Assembly (NCBI GenBank): GCA_012729455.1
Contig: JAAYDC010000026.1
Location: 1 to 63,963 of the forward strand
Origin: Chloroflexota bacterium
GTDB lineage: Bacteria > Chloroflexota > Anaerolineae > UBA1429
Direction: 5' to 3'
Length of the DNA: 63,963 nt
The notes under the pieces were generated by a model. That model saw only the letters and a list, made by a program, of their open reading frames with translations, had not been told where the DNA came from and did not search any database. The translations under genes and the position numbers were made by a program. How positions within the stretch are numbered: the first letter of the stretch is position 1; each line of letters begins with the position of its first letter. Of the stretch, positions 42,668 to 52,021 are shown piece after piece.

Positions 42668-44242
42668 ATGTACGTCGAATCAATTACTGCTGAACGCGAA
42701 TCCCTGGTTTTCAAGCTAAAGGAGGCTGCCTGCGGGGCACCGTGGGTGCAAGAGCTTGTGCCGACCGTCTCGTGCGTGCCGGCCGCTCAGCTCAGTCTGG
42801 CGCAGGCGCAGGCTGGCGCTCAGCCGGGCGTGGTCATGATCCCGCGCTACGAGGGCGAGCGCGACCGCCTGACCAGCCGCTTTGTGGTGTGGTCGGCGGA
42901 TGGCCGCGACAGGGCCTGTGGGGTGGCTTATGTATCGGCCTTTGGCGCGGATGCCCACCGCTCGACGGTACCCTATCAGGAGCAGCCCTCCAAGAAGGGC
43001 ACCCACGCGCACGGTCCCGACGCCAAAGCGCTGGGCGTCTGCCACGCCACCATGAACGTCAACCTGCCCGAACTGTTCAGCCCGATCCCGGGCGATGACA
43101 TCGAGGAATACCGCTACAACGGCCGGGTCTATTACATCCGCAGCGTCACGGCGCGCAGCTATGACAAGGCCATTAGTGCATATGCCGCCGATGGCACTAC
43201 ACTCACCCTGATCCTGCTGAACTCGCCCAGCCGCTTTGGCGGGCAAAACAATGCCCTGCTCAACAGCTTGACGCAGCACCCGAGCTATGACGCCGAGGGC
43301 TTTATTAGTGCCTTTAACATGCGTTCGGCCGACGGGGTGGAATACTATGCCGCGTATTGCGACTACTTGGCCAACCGCTACATGCGCGACGACAACGCTC
43401 ACGGGCGTGTGGCTGGCTTTATCATCTCCAACGAAGTGAACAGCCAGTGGGCGTGGGGTAATGCCGGCGAGATGCCCGTCGAACAGTATGTGGCCGAATA
43501 CACGGTTGCGCTGCGCATTGCCTGGCAGATTGTGCAGCACTATCGCGCCTCGGGGCGCGCCTACATCTCGCTCGATCACCTGTTTAACATTTCGAACGAC
43601 CTCGCCAAACCGCTGCGTTGGTACAAGGGCCGCGAGGTGCTCGAGCTGCTGGCCGCCAACGGCGAGGCAGAAGGCGATTTTGGCTGGGATGTGGCCTATC
43701 ATCCTTACCCCGAGAACCTGGTATATCCCGACTTTTGGAACGACCGCTCCACCAGCTTTGATTTCCTGACGCCGCGCATTACCTTTAAAAACATCGAGGT
43801 GCTGCCGGCATATCTGGGGCAGCCGCGCTTCCTTTACCAGGGCAAGCTGCGCAAGATCATCTTTTCCGAACAGGGACTTAACAGCTACGATAAGCGTACC
43901 GAAGAACTCGGATTTGCCGCGTACTGTCTGGCGTACAAGAAAATCGCGCAGCAGCCGGCGATCGAGTCGTTCATCTACCACGCCTATGCCGATAACAAGT
44001 TCGAGTTTGGCCTGAACCTGGGCCTGCGGCGCGGCAGCGACACGCCCGGCCAGCTCGGCGAGGCCAAACCCGCCTGGCACGCCATGGCGGCGATGGGCAC
44101 CGAGCGCGAGGCCGAAGCGCTTGAGCGCGCCCGCGCCATGATCGGCGCCGAGGTATGGGATGCCCTCGTGAACCCCAAGGTCATCACGGGGGAGCGCGAC
44201 ACCGCCAAAGAAGAAGAGTTTGGATTCCAGACGGGTAACTGA
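42668..44242 (+). CDS. DUF5722-like putative glycoside hydrolase
   Basis: 524 residues, no signal peptide. The central region is (beta/alpha)8-like: ISAYAADGTTLTLILLNSPS, VAGFIISNEVNSQWAW (an NE pair in the place of a GH clan-A acid/base Glu), DVAYHPYPENLVYPDFW, and IIFSEQGLNSYDKRT with a Glu suited to be the nucleophile. Families annotated DUF5722 have this pattern in polysaccharide-use loci; I assign it by memory of such motifs and could be wrong. RBS GGAGGAG precedes ATG 42668. Cytoplasmic breakdown of the same sugar as handled by the isomerase-like protein is inference. Confidence 0.6.
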   Translation: MYVESITAERESLVFKLKEAACGAPWVQELVPTVSCVPAAQLSLAQAQAGAQPGVVMIPRYEGERDRLTSRFVVWSADGRDRACGVAYVSAFGADAHRSTVPYQEQPSKKGTHAHGPDAKALGVCHATMNVNLPELFSPIPGDDIEEYRYNGRVYYIRSVTARSYDKAISAYAADGTTLTLILLNSPSRFGGQNNALLNSLTQHPSYDAEGFISAFNMRSADGVEYYAAYCDYLANRYMRDDNAHGRVAGFIISNEVNSQWAWGNAGEMPVEQYVAEYTVALRIAWQIVQHYRASGRAYISLDHLFNISNDLAKPLRWYKGREVLELLAANGEAEGDFGWDVAYHPYPENLVYPDFWNDRSTSFDFLTPRITFKNIEVLPAYLGQPRFLYQGKLRKIIFSEQGLNSYDKRTEELGFAAYCLAYKKIAQQPAIESFIYHAYADNKFEFGLNLGLRRGSDTPGQLGEAKPAWHAMAAMGTEREAEALERARAMIGAEVWDALVNPKVITGERDTAKEEEFGFQTGN

Positions 44243-44251
44243 CGCATAACC

Positions 44252-44286
44252 AAACAGGCGGACGCATTTCGTGTCTGCCTGTTTTT
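44252..44286 (+). terminator. Rho-independent terminator of the carbohydrate cluster
   Basis: AAACAGGCGGAC (44252-44263) pairs with GTCTGCCTGTTT (44273-44284; one G-T pair), then a run of T through 44286. Strong canonical terminator right after the hydrolase stop. Confidence 0.82.
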
Positions 44287-44569
44287 GTGAGCAGCATACC
44301 TAGTTTAGGCCTTTGAACAGGTCGTCAGGTCAGCCAACTGATTATCTGCGGCGGCGCCGCTTACCCTGCCTGTGCCAAAAAGGCGTCGATCTGGCTGTCA
44401 TTGGGCCCGGGCAGGCGCTCTCTGGAAGAATGCACCTACCACCTGGCGGGCGGTTGCCTCGAGAACGCCGGTGTTTCGCAAATCAGCTGGATTCACTCGT
44501 CTATGTGATTCGCCTGAGGGACTATAACCATCCCGTCTTGTTGGAACTCTGATAACGCGCTAGGAAATC
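44287..44569. other. Gene-free stretch with possible decayed coding remnant
   Basis: No gene supported. Read leftward from ~44535 to 44420 there is protein-like sequence (GESHRRVNPADLRNTG then VLEATARQVVGAFFQRA) that resembles the C-terminus of an M28/M20-type peptidase; a one-base shift continues it into LPGPNDSQIDAFLAQAG and a stop. This could be a degraded gene tail. The rightward 79-codon frame 44313-44552 looks spurious. Confidence 0.25.
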
Positions 44570-44598
44570 TTGAGCAGCGCACCGCGATGTGATATACT
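44570..44598 (+). promoter_or_regulatory. Promoter of the Trm112-like/peptidase/mutM operon
   Basis: TTGAGC (44570-44575), 17-base spacer, extended -10 TGA-TATACT (44593-44598). Start near 44605, 19 bases before the first ATG at 44624. Confidence 0.62.
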
Positions 44599-44623
44599 GG
44601 TGCCGATCTTGACGAGGTGGAAT

Positions 44624-44827
44624 ATGCTGAAAGAAGAATTCCTTGCGATCCTGGCGTGCCCGGCGTGTCACAGCAAGCTGGTACAACACCGGGAATGGTT
44701 GCTCTGCCAAAATGACGAGTGCCGCCGCAAGTACCCCATCCGCCGCGATATCCCGGTGATGCTCATTCCCGAAGGAGACAAGTACCGTGACATTGCCCCC
44801 GAGGATTTGCCCGACCCCAACCAATAG
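44624..44827 (+). CDS. Trm112/UPF0434-like zinc protein
   Basis: 67 residues from ATG 44624 after GAGGTGG. One CxxC (LACPACHSKL) and a later Cys pair (LLCQNDECRRKYPI) make a small zinc ribbon, then IRRDIPVMLIPE, the typical Trm112-like ending. Homologues activate methyltransferases; YcaR-type proteins sit with cell-envelope genes. The gene overlaps the peptidase gene by 41 bases. Confidence 0.85.
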   Translation: MLKEEFLAILACPACHSKLVQHREWLLCQNDECRRKYPIRRDIPVMLIPEGDKYRDIAPEDLPDPNQ

Positions 44828-45980
44828 CCGCAGGCGCGCACCGCGCGTGCTGTGGATGCTTGTACTGGCGGTGGTACTGGCTGCCGTGCTGCCCGTCGGT
44901 GCGCTGCACGCGGCGAGCGGCATCAAAGTACAGGAAAACACAGCCAGCTATGTCTTTTCGGAGCGTATCGACTTTAAGCTGAAAGCCAAGGCCGATAGCC
45001 GTATCACGAATGTGATCCTGTTCTACGGGCAAGTCGGAAAGCCGCTGGTACGGCGTATCTACCCCGATTTCAATCCGGGCAAGTCTATCAGCGCCTCTTT
45101 CAGCGAGGAGCTTTATGCCGGCCAGTACGCCCCCGGCACCGAGATGCAATACTACTGGCAGCTCAGCACGGAAGATGGCAATACCCTGCGCACCAGCCCG
45201 AAAACATTCGAGTATAACGATACCAACCAAAAGTGGATCAAGATCAGCGGCGAATTTGTCGACCTGTATTATTACGCCAACGAAAAGCTGGCCAAGGAGC
45301 TGGCCGTCAAGGCCAATGCCGACGCTTCCGAGCTGGCCGAGCGGTACGGGACGGAACTGCATCTGCATTTAAAGGTTTACCTCTACAACTCGCGTAACGA
45401 CATGGCACTGGCGATCGCCTCGCGCAGCGAAGGCTATGACGACGCTGTTACCACCTTGGGCGTGGCCGTTAACGAGACTACCCTGCTCCTGTTGGGCAGC
45501 CACCGCGATGTGCGCGGCACCCTGGCGCACGAGCTCAGCCATCTGGTGATCGGCTTGGCGACCGATAACCCCTTTACCGCGCTGCCCAGATGGCTTGACG
45601 AGGGACTGGCGATGTATGCCGAAGGCCCGCTGCGTTCCAGCAACAGGACCGCTCTGGAGATGGGTATCCGCACTGATAGCCTGCTTTCGATCCGTTCGAT
45701 GACCAGCTATAGCGGGTTGGCGAGCGAAGTGGACCTCTTTTATGGCGAAGCCTACTCGATCGTTGACTTTATGATCAATGACCTGGGCGAGGACAAGCTG
45801 CACGCCCTACTAGACGTGCTGGCCAAGGGCGAGCGCCAGGAAGTTGCCCTGAGCCAGGTGTATGGTTTTGGGCTGGATGAACTCGACCGGCGCTGGCGCA
45901 TCAGCATCGGCGCGGAACCCTCCTCGTCGCTGCGCATGCCCTTGCTGGCTTATCTTCCGAGCCTGGCGGACGCGTTCTAA
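44787..45980 (+). CDS. Secreted gluzincin-type metallopeptidase (Peptidase MA family)
   Basis: 397 residues from GTG 44787, after GAAGGAG at 44771. An N-terminal hydrophobic segment (VLWMLVLAVVLAAVLPVGAL) ending in ALHAAS suggests a signal peptide. An Ig-like/beta region (~45-150) is followed by the catalytic domain with zinc motif TLAHELSHLVIG (about residue 250) and downstream WLDEGLAMYAEG supplying the third ligand Glu. The next block LFYGEAYSIVDFMINDLGE is usual for the MA_2 family. It acts outside the membrane, perhaps on the wall or on peptides. Starts inside the upstream gene, a marked overlap suggesting coupling. Confidence 0.85.
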   Translation: MTLPPRICPTPTNSRRRAPRVLWMLVLAVVLAAVLPVGALHAASGIKVQENTASYVFSERIDFKLKAKADSRITNVILFYGQVGKPLVRRIYPDFNPGKSISASFSEELYAGQYAPGTEMQYYWQLSTEDGNTLRTSPKTFEYNDTNQKWIKISGEFVDLYYYANEKLAKELAVKANADASELAERYGTELHLHLKVYLYNSRNDMALAIASRSEGYDDAVTTLGVAVNETTLLLLGSHRDVRGTLAHELSHLVIGLATDNPFTALPRWLDEGLAMYAEGPLRSSNRTALEMGIRTDSLLSIRSMTSYSGLASEVDLFYGEAYSIVDFMINDLGEDKLHALLDVLAKGERQEVALSQVYGFGLDELDRRWRISIGAEPSSSLRMPLLAYLPSLADAF

Positions 45981-45989
45981 GGAGCAGGC

Positions 45990-46826
45990 ATGCCCGAGCT
46001 CCCGGAAGTCGAAACGATCGTACGCAAACTGCGCCCGCTCGTTACTGGCCAGGAGATCGCCGGCGTTGAGGTGGCATGGGCGCGCTCCGTGGCGGTTCCG
46101 TCGGCCGAAGCGTTCATCGCCGAGTTACCGGGGCACCGCATTAGGGCTGTGACGCGGCGCGGCAAGTTCATCGTCATGCCGCTTGATCCGTCAGCCGTAT
46201 TTGTAGCGCACCTGCGCATGTCCGGCCGGATGGTATACATCGCCGCCGACGCCCTCGCCCACCCTTTGGATGGCGCCAAACACACCCAGGTGATGATTAC
46301 CTTGCGCACGGGCGACCGCCTGGCTTTTTACGACCCGCGCAAGTTCGGCAGGCTGTGGCTGGTGGAATCGGGCGATGCCGTGACTGCCCTGTTGGGCTGC
46401 GAACCGTTGGATGACACCTTTACCCCCGCGCTGCTGGGCGAGCTCTTGCACGGCTGCCGACGCCAGTTAAAGCCAGCCCTTCTGGATCAGCACCTCATTG
46501 CCGGGCTGGGCAACATCTATGCCGACGAAGCCCTGTGGCACGCCGGTCTGCATCCGCTGCGGCTTGCCAGTTCGCTGGATGAGGCTGAGATCGAGCGCCT
46601 GCATAGCGCTATCGTCGAGACTTTGCAGCTCGCTATCAGCCATTATGGCACCACTCTGCGCGACTATCGCGACCCAGCCAACGAGCCCGGCGAGCATCTC
46701 ACCAGCCTGAACGTCTACCAGCGTACCGGCCAGACCTGCCGGCGCTGCGGATCGACCATCGAACGCATTGTGGTGGGGCAGCGCGGCACGCATCTATGCC
46801 CCCAGTGCCAGGCACTCGACCGATGA
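45990..46826 (+). CDS. mutM: Formamidopyrimidine-DNA glycosylase (Fpg/MutM)
   Basis: 278 residues. N-terminal catalytic Pro2-Glu3 in MPELPEVETIVRKLRP, the lesion-recognition Met in HLRMSGRM, H2TH segment DQHLIAGLGNIYADEALW, and the zinc finger CRRC...CPQC at the C-terminus. It removes 8-oxoguanine and formamidopyrimidines and nicks DNA. Nine bases after the peptidase; ATGA overlap with the next gene. Confidence 0.96.
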   Translation: MPELPEVETIVRKLRPLVTGQEIAGVEVAWARSVAVPSAEAFIAELPGHRIRAVTRRGKFIVMPLDPSAVFVAHLRMSGRMVYIAADALAHPLDGAKHTQVMITLRTGDRLAFYDPRKFGRLWLVESGDAVTALLGCEPLDDTFTPALLGELLHGCRRQLKPALLDQHLIAGLGNIYADEALWHAGLHPLRLASSLDEAEIERLHSAIVETLQLAISHYGTTLRDYRDPANEPGEHLTSLNVYQRTGQTCRRCGSTIERIVVGQRGTHLCPQCQALDR

Positions 46827-47656
46827 GCGGCTTGCTGGATACCCTCCGCCGCGAGATCCGCGCGGCTGCCAGTGATGATCCGCCTGGCATCGCGCTGGCT
46901 GCGCTGAGCCGTATTGCTGCGGTGCACGGTATCGGCCTGCGCACCGCCGAGTGCGAATCCCTCGCGATTGGCGTGGTACCGGAGCGCTACCGCCGTAACC
47001 TGGGCTGCCTTGGGATGGACGGACAGTGTCAGCTCCTGCAGAGCTGCGTGGCGGTGATGGGGGCTGGCGGCTTGGGCGGCTTTGTGATCGAGGGTTTGGC
47101 CAGGCTGGGGATCGGTCGGCTGACGGTGATCGATCATGATAGCTTTGTCGAGTCCAACCTCAACCGACAGTTGGGCGCCGCTGAGGCGGATCTGGGCCGC
47201 CGCAAAGCCGAGGTGATTTGCGAACGTGTCAGCCGGATCAACCGCGCTGTCGAAACCACGGCGCGGATAGAGCGGTTGGATGGTGATAACGCCGCCGAAC
47301 TCCTGCAGGGCGCACAGGTGGCGGTAGATGCTCTCGACAACGTGCCCGATCGCCTGGTGTTGGCGCACGCTGCGCGTGGGCTGGGCATCCCGCTGGTGCA
47401 CGGCGCGGTTGCTGGCATGACTGGCCAGGTGATGACGCTGTCTCCTGAGAGCGACGCCCTCGATCGGTTGTATGGGCAGACCGGCGGGCTCTGCCAGGGG
47501 GGCGAGGCGCAGGCCGGCACACTGGTAGCGGCTCCCATGCTGGTGGCAGCCTGGCAGATCGCCCAGGTAGTGCAGCTGCTGCTGCTCAACGCGCCCGATA
47601 GTGCGCTGCGCATGTTCGACCTCGAACAGGGCGACTGTTTGACTCTCGCGCTCTAG
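46823..47656 (+). CDS. ThiF/MoeB/HesA-family adenylyltransferase
   Basis: 277 residues from ATG 46823 (ATGA with mutM). An N-terminal ~70-residue extension precedes the E1-like fold: [20 protein letters not shown] (nucleotide loop, about residue 75-95), [16 protein letters not shown] with the catalytic Asp and Arg, and [13 protein letters not shown]. It lacks the two CxxC pairs that bind zinc in MoeB/ThiF, so it may be a divergent ubiquitin-like activator such as HesA or TcdA. Its stop and the secA stop overlap on the palindrome CTAG, with no terminator between the convergent genes. Confidence 0.82.
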   Translation: MSGLLDTLRREIRAAASDDPPGIALAALSRIAAVHGIGLRTAECESLAIGVVPERYRRNLGCLGMDGQCQLLQSCVAVMGAGGLGGFVIEGLARLGIGRLTVIDHDSFVESNLNRQLGAAEADLGRRKAEVICERVSRINRAVETTARIERLDGDNAAELLQGAQVAVDALDNVPDRLVLAHAARGLGIPLVHGAVAGMTGQVMTLSPESDALDRLYGQTGGLCQGGEAQAGTLVAAPMLVAAWQIAQVVQLLLLNAPDSALRMFDLEQGDCLTLAL

Positions 47657-50547
47657 CCCTTCTTTTTGGCTGCGTCGGCGCGTATCTGGCGCCCTTTGGC
47701 GGCCGCCTGCTCGGGGCTGAGGCCTTGTGTCAGGCAGCAGTTTTTATACTTGCGGCCGCTCCCGCACGGACACGGGTCGTTGCGCCCCACCTTGGTCTTT
47801 AACACCGGCGAGGGCTTGCTCCCGGAAGCCTGGCTCCCGCCGGCACCGCTGTATTGGGTAGCACGCGGCTTGGGAGCCGGCGCGCTCAGGCGCACGTTCA
47901 GGATCATGCCGGCCACGTCGCTCTTGATCGTATCCAGCAGTGCCTCAAAGGCCATAAAGGCCTCGCGCTTGTACTCTACCAGCGGGTTGCGCTGGCCCAC
48001 CGCGCGCAGGCCGATGCCCTCGCGCAGTTCATCCAGCGAGGTCAGGTGGCGAACCCAGCGGCTGTCGATCACCCTCAGCATCACCAGGCGTTCGATCTGG
48101 CGCATCTCGTCGCCCAGTTCGCGTTCGCGCGCGTTATAGGTTTGCCGCGCCAGATCCTGGGCTTGCGCAATGATCTGCTCGCTCGAGGCATCCGCCCAGG
48201 CTTCGGGGAGCGTGGCAGGGTCCACACCGACGATGCGCCCCACCGCGGTGTGCAGGCCTTTCAGGTCATAGCCGTCGTCATCGGATTGGGTGTGCTCATT
48301 GACGGCCTCAATAAGGGCATCATCGATAATATCTTCAATGATCGGGCGCAGGTTGGATTCGCTGAGCACCAAACGGCGCTGGTCATAGATCACCTGGCGC
48401 TGCTGGTTCATCACGTCGTCGTATTCGAGGATGTGCTTGCGCAGATCAAAGTTCTGTCCCTCGATGCGCACCTGAGCGCTCTCGATCGAGCGGTTGATCA
48501 GGTTGTGCTCGATGGGGGTATTCTCATCTACCCCCAGGCGCTCCATCATGTCGGCCACCGAATCACCCCCGAAACGGCGCATCAGCTCGTCATCCAGCGC
48601 CACGTAAAAGCGCGACGAGCCCGGATCGCCCTGGCGCCCGGCGCGCCCGCGCAGCTGGTTATCGATGCGGCGCGCCTCGTATCGCTCGGTGCCCACCACA
48701 TGCAAGCCGCCGGCCGCCAGCACGTTGGCGCGGTCGGCCTCGCAGGCGGCTTTGGCCCGTGTATAGGCCTCTTCCCAGATAGCTGGGTCGATGTCGGTCA
48801 GGTCGATGCCCTGGCGGCGCAGCTCTTCGCGTGCCATACCCTCGGGGTTGCCGCCCAGCAGGATGTCGACGCCGCGGCCGGCCATGTTAGTGGCGATCGT
48901 CACCGCCCCCGAACGGCCCGCCTGCGCGATGATGGTAGCCTCGCGCTCGTGGTGCTTGGCATTCAACACCTCGTGAGGGATGCCCATGCGATGCAGGCGC
49001 TTGCTGATCATCTCGCTGGTCTCGATCGCCAGCGTCCCCACCAGCACGGGCTGGCCATGTTCGTGGCGCTCCTGGATCTCGCCCAGGTAGGCGCGCACCT
49101 TGCCTTCGTTGGTCTTGTAGACCAGGTCGGGGTGGTCGACGCGTACCATCGGCCGATGTGTGGGGATCGGCACCACATCCAGGCCATAGATCTGGTGAAA
49201 CTCTTCTTCCTCGGTGATGGCCGTGCCCGTCATACCTGCCAGGCGGCGATACATGCGAAAATAGTTCTGGAAGGTGATCGTCGCCAGGGTCAGGCTCTCG
49301 CGCTGTACCCGCACGCCTTCCTTGGCCTCGATCGCCTGGTGCAGGCCTTCCGAGTAGCGCCGGCCATACATCAGGCGGCCGGTGAACTCGTCGACGATGA
49401 TCACCTCGCCATCTTTGATGATATAGTCGCGGTCCAGGTTAAAGAGCGCCTTGGCCTTGAGGGCGTTTTCGAGGTAGGGGGTCAGCTCAAAGTGCTCGGG
49501 GGCATACAGGTTGGTGATGCCCAGGGCGTGCTCGACCTTGTTGATGCCATCTTCGGTGATGGTGACGCTGCGCAGCTTTTCGTCGACGATGTAATCCAGC
49601 TCGGGGCGCAGGCTGCGCGCGATGGCGGCAAAGCGCTGGTACGAGCTGGTGGATTCCTCTGCCTGGCCCGAGATGATCAGCGGTGTGCGCGCCTCGTCAA
49701 TGAGGATGTTGTCGACCTCGTCCACGATGGCGTAATACAGCTCGCGCTGGGTGAGCTGCCCGTTATCCAGGACCATGTTATCGCGCAGATAATCAAAGCC
49801 GAACTCGTTGTTGGTGCCATAGGTGATATCAGCGCGGTAGGCATCATGACGGCTGACCGGCTCGAGGTAGAGGTAGCGGTCATCCGCCGAGACATATTCG
49901 GGATTGTAGATAAAGGAGGCCATGGATGGGTCCTGCCCGAGCGACTGCACTACCCCCACCGAGAGCCCCAGCAGGTGATAGACCGGGCCCATCCACTGCG
50001 CGCCGATCTTGGAAAGATAGTCGTTGGGGGTTACCAGATGCACACCGCGGCCCGTGAGGGCGTTGAGGTATAGCGGCAGGATAGCAGTCTGAGTCTTGCC
50101 TTCGCCGGTGCGCATCTCGGCGATCTTGCCCTGATGCAGCACGATGCCGCCGATCAGCTGCTCGTCAAAGTGGCGCGTGCCCAGGGTGCGTACGGTGGCT
50201 TCGCGCACGGCGGCAAAAGCACGCGGAAGGATGCTACCCAGGATGCGGGATTCCTCGCGGTCGCGCGCCGATTGCTGAGCTTCGATCTCGCGGCGGATGC
50301 TGCGGCGCTGGTCGTCATCCTGCTCGCGGTCGGCCTCTTCCTGCAGCTCGTTGATGCGCGCCACAAACTGGTCAGAGGCGGCCGCCAGCTGGCGCTGGAA
50401 ATCGCGTGTCTGTTCGACCAGCCCATCGGCCGAGAGGCGCTGCATCTCGGGCTCGAGGGCATTGATCTGGTCGACCACACCCTGCAGTCGTTTCACTTCG
50501 CGCTCACCGGGGTTCCCCAGGATCAAGCGCATGATATTCTTTAACAT
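47653..50547 (-). CDS. secA: Preprotein translocase ATPase SecA
   Basis: 964 residues from ATG 50547, after GGAG; a longer frame to 51177 overlaps the methylase gene and is rejected. DEAD-like motor with [20 protein letters not shown] (Walker A), [20 protein letters not shown] (Walker B), [20 protein letters not shown], helical scaffold and wing domains, and the C-terminal SEC-C zinc motif [18 protein letters not shown]. It drives proteins through SecYEG. Convergent with the ThiF-like gene. Confidence 0.97.
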   Translation of the reverse strand: MLKNIMRLILGNPGEREVKRLQGVVDQINALEPEMQRLSADGLVEQTRDFQRQLAAASDQFVARINELQEEADREQDDDQRRSIRREIEAQQSARDREESRILGSILPRAFAAVREATVRTLGTRHFDEQLIGGIVLHQGKIAEMRTGEGKTQTAILPLYLNALTGRGVHLVTPNDYLSKIGAQWMGPVYHLLGLSVGVVQSLGQDPSMASFIYNPEYVSADDRYLYLEPVSRHDAYRADITYGTNNEFGFDYLRDNMVLDNGQLTQRELYYAIVDEVDNILIDEARTPLIISGQAEESTSSYQRFAAIARSLRPELDYIVDEKLRSVTITEDGINKVEHALGITNLYAPEHFELTPYLENALKAKALFNLDRDYIIKDGEVIIVDEFTGRLMYGRRYSEGLHQAIEAKEGVRVQRESLTLATITFQNYFRMYRRLAGMTGTAITEEEEFHQIYGLDVVPIPTHRPMVRVDHPDLVYKTNEGKVRAYLGEIQERHEHGQPVLVGTLAIETSEMISKRLHRMGIPHEVLNAKHHEREATIIAQAGRSGAVTIATNMAGRGVDILLGGNPEGMAREELRRQGIDLTDIDPAIWEEAYTRAKAACEADRANVLAAGGLHVVGTERYEARRIDNQLRGRAGRQGDPGSSRFYVALDDELMRRFGGDSVADMMERLGVDENTPIEHNLINRSIESAQVRIEGQNFDLRKHILEYDDVMNQQRQVIYDQRRLVLSESNLRPIIEDIIDDALIEAVNEHTQSDDDGYDLKGLHTAVGRIVGVDPATLPEAWADASSEQIIAQAQDLARQTYNARERELGDEMRQIERLVMLRVIDSRWVRHLTSLDELREGIGLRAVGQRNPLVEYKREAFMAFEALLDTIKSDVAGMILNVRLSAPAPKPRATQYSGAGGSQASGSKPSPVLKTKVGRNDPCPCGSGRKYKNCCLTQGLSPEQAAAKGRQIRADAAKKKG

Positions 50548-50587
50548 CACAACTCCATGCGGGGGCTCAAGGCTATCCTGGCACGTT

Positions 50588-50593
50588 ATTATA
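50588..50593 (-). promoter_or_regulatory. Extended -10 promoter of secA
   Basis: Leftward TGG-TATAAT, with -10 at 50593-50588 and start near 50581, 34 bases before the ATG. The -35 (CACGGC) is weak, as often for extended -10 promoters. Confidence 0.45.
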
Positions 50594-50618
50594 CCACAAG
50601 CCGCCCCGCAGCCGTGAT

Positions 50619-51947
50619 TTATCCTTGCTCGCTGCGCGCCAGGCGTTCGCGGGCGGCGGCAGCCAGGTCGCGGATGTGCGCGTCTCGGTCTTGGGCGAAT
50701 GCTGCGGCAGCCTCGAGCAGGGTTCGCTCGCTGGAGCGTGCACAGGCACGCAGGGCACGCAGCCGCAGGGGCGCATAGGGATGTGCCAGGCATCCGAGCA
50801 GCGCGGAACGCACCACCTCGCCCATCGCCTGGTCTTCGTCGTGCCAGCGTGCAAACGGCCGCAGCGGACCGAGCGGGCGCCTTTGCTTGATAAACACGCA
50901 GATGCTCGGGTGGCTGCCATACAGGCTGATCGGCTGGGCCAGCGCCAGCTGCAGGCTGCCCTGTGCGGCACAGGCCTCCAGAAGGCTCTCGATCTGGTCC
51001 GTCAGCAGCACGGCGCGCCCAAAGGGGGTCAGGGTGCGCACCAGCTCGGCGGCCAATGCGGTGTGAAAAGCGGGAGAATCCGCCAGCTGCACCTGACGCC
51101 CCCATGGCAGGTTCGAACACACCGCCGCGAGCGCGCCATCGGAGCAGGGGAGAGCGGCTGCGTCCGCCAGCAGCCATTCGGCCGAGGCCCTGGCGTTTTG
51201 GGCGTTAGCACACGCCGCCGCGATAGCAGCCGGGTCGTGGTCGCTGCCGACAAGCTGGCCAGGATCCCAGTTGGTCTCGGCTTCCAGCAGGATCGTGCCG
51301 GCACCGCACAGCAGGTCAGCCAGGGTATGGCCGGGGCGCGGATTGGCCAACATGAGCATGCAGTACGCCACCGGCACCTTGAGCGAGCCAGGCACCGAGG
51401 CAAGTTTGTATGCCCGGCGGTGCAGCGGCTCCTGGGCGAGGCGCAGGCCAAGCAGGGCGCGCGGCGGCTCGAGCAGGACGCGCACATCCAGGTCGCAGGC
51501 GGCGCTGGTGCTGCGCTGGTCGACATAACGCCAGGGGAGCGTGCCGGCGAGGGCTTGCTGCAGGGAGTCGGCGGCGTCGTAGCGGGAATAGTTAGCGCTG
51601 GCCCCCAGGCTGGCGGTGATGGTGTACTCGGGCACATCCGGCAACGCGCGTACCTGGCGGACGGTCGCCTCCGCCTTCCGCCACGCCAAACCGCGGGCGT
51701 GCTCGGCGAAGCGAGCCAGGCTTGGGTGGGTGTGGTCAAGTCCCGGCAGCTCGCCAAGGCTTATATAGACGTCGTCGACACTGCCGAGCAGCGTCAGGCG
51801 CGCAGGAGGCGCGGCGGTTGTGAACACAATAGTGCGCGCATCGCTCGATACGCATGCGGCATCCAGGGCCGCGGCGATCTCGCCCCACGCCAGGGCAGCT
51901 GTGCCGGCAGTTACACGCGCGAAATAGGTTGGTTGAGATGCGGACAT
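50619..51947 (-). CDS. THUMP/UPF0020-type RNA guanine methyltransferase with C-terminal helical repeats
   Basis: 442 residues. N-terminal THUMP-like beta region (~1-150), then an SAM-dependent Rossmann domain: [20 protein letters not shown] (motif I), [16 protein letters not shown], and the catalytic SNLPWGRQV (an NPPY-type motif) near 285. This is the layout of tRNA N2-guanine methylases such as Trm14/TrmN or Trm-G10. The last ~70 residues, [21 protein letters not shown] and onward, look like a HEAT/PBS-lyase repeat pair, unusual for this group. Target RNA not known. Separated from oadB by a terminator. Confidence 0.8.
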   Translation of the reverse strand: MSASQPTYFARVTAGTAALAWGEIAAALDAACVSSDARTIVFTTAAPPARLTLLGSVDDVYISLGELPGLDHTHPSLARFAEHARGLAWRKAEATVRQVRALPDVPEYTITASLGASANYSRYDAADSLQQALAGTLPWRYVDQRSTSAACDLDVRVLLEPPRALLGLRLAQEPLHRRAYKLASVPGSLKVPVAYCMLMLANPRPGHTLADLLCGAGTILLEAETNWDPGQLVGSDHDPAAIAAACANAQNARASAEWLLADAAALPCSDGALAAVCSNLPWGRQVQLADSPAFHTALAAELVRTLTPFGRAVLLTDQIESLLEACAAQGSLQLALAQPISLYGSHPSICVFIKQRRPLGPLRPFARWHDEDQAMGEVVRSALLGCLAHPYAPLRLRALRACARSSERTLLEAAAAFAQDRDAHIRDLAAAARERLARSEQG

Positions 51948-51967
51948 CGCTTACTTGCAATAATAAA

Positions 51968-51999
51968 CCGGGTCAGGAGCGCTCACACTCCCGACCCGG
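51968..51999 (-). terminator. Terminator of the mmdA-oadB operon
   Basis: Leftward hairpin: arms CCGGGTC..GGAG/CTCC..GACCCGG (51999-51988 and 51979-51968, 11 of 12 pairs, 8-base loop), then TTTATTATT. It lies between oadB and the methylase gene. Confidence 0.68.
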
Positions 52000-52021
52000 G
52001 GGCTCACTAAGGAGGCACGAA

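Noticed and set aside
42716-44080. 454-codon leftward frame opposite the DUF5722-like gene
   Set aside because: Antisense shadow; no RBS or motif.
47653-47656. Possible error at the overlapping stops of the ThiF-like gene and secA
   Set aside because: The shared CTAG gives each strand a normal TAG stop; both proteins end at expected lengths, so it is simple convergent overlap.
47854-50073. 739-codon rightward open frame opposite secA
   Set aside because: Antisense shadow of secA, no RBS and no recognisable motif.
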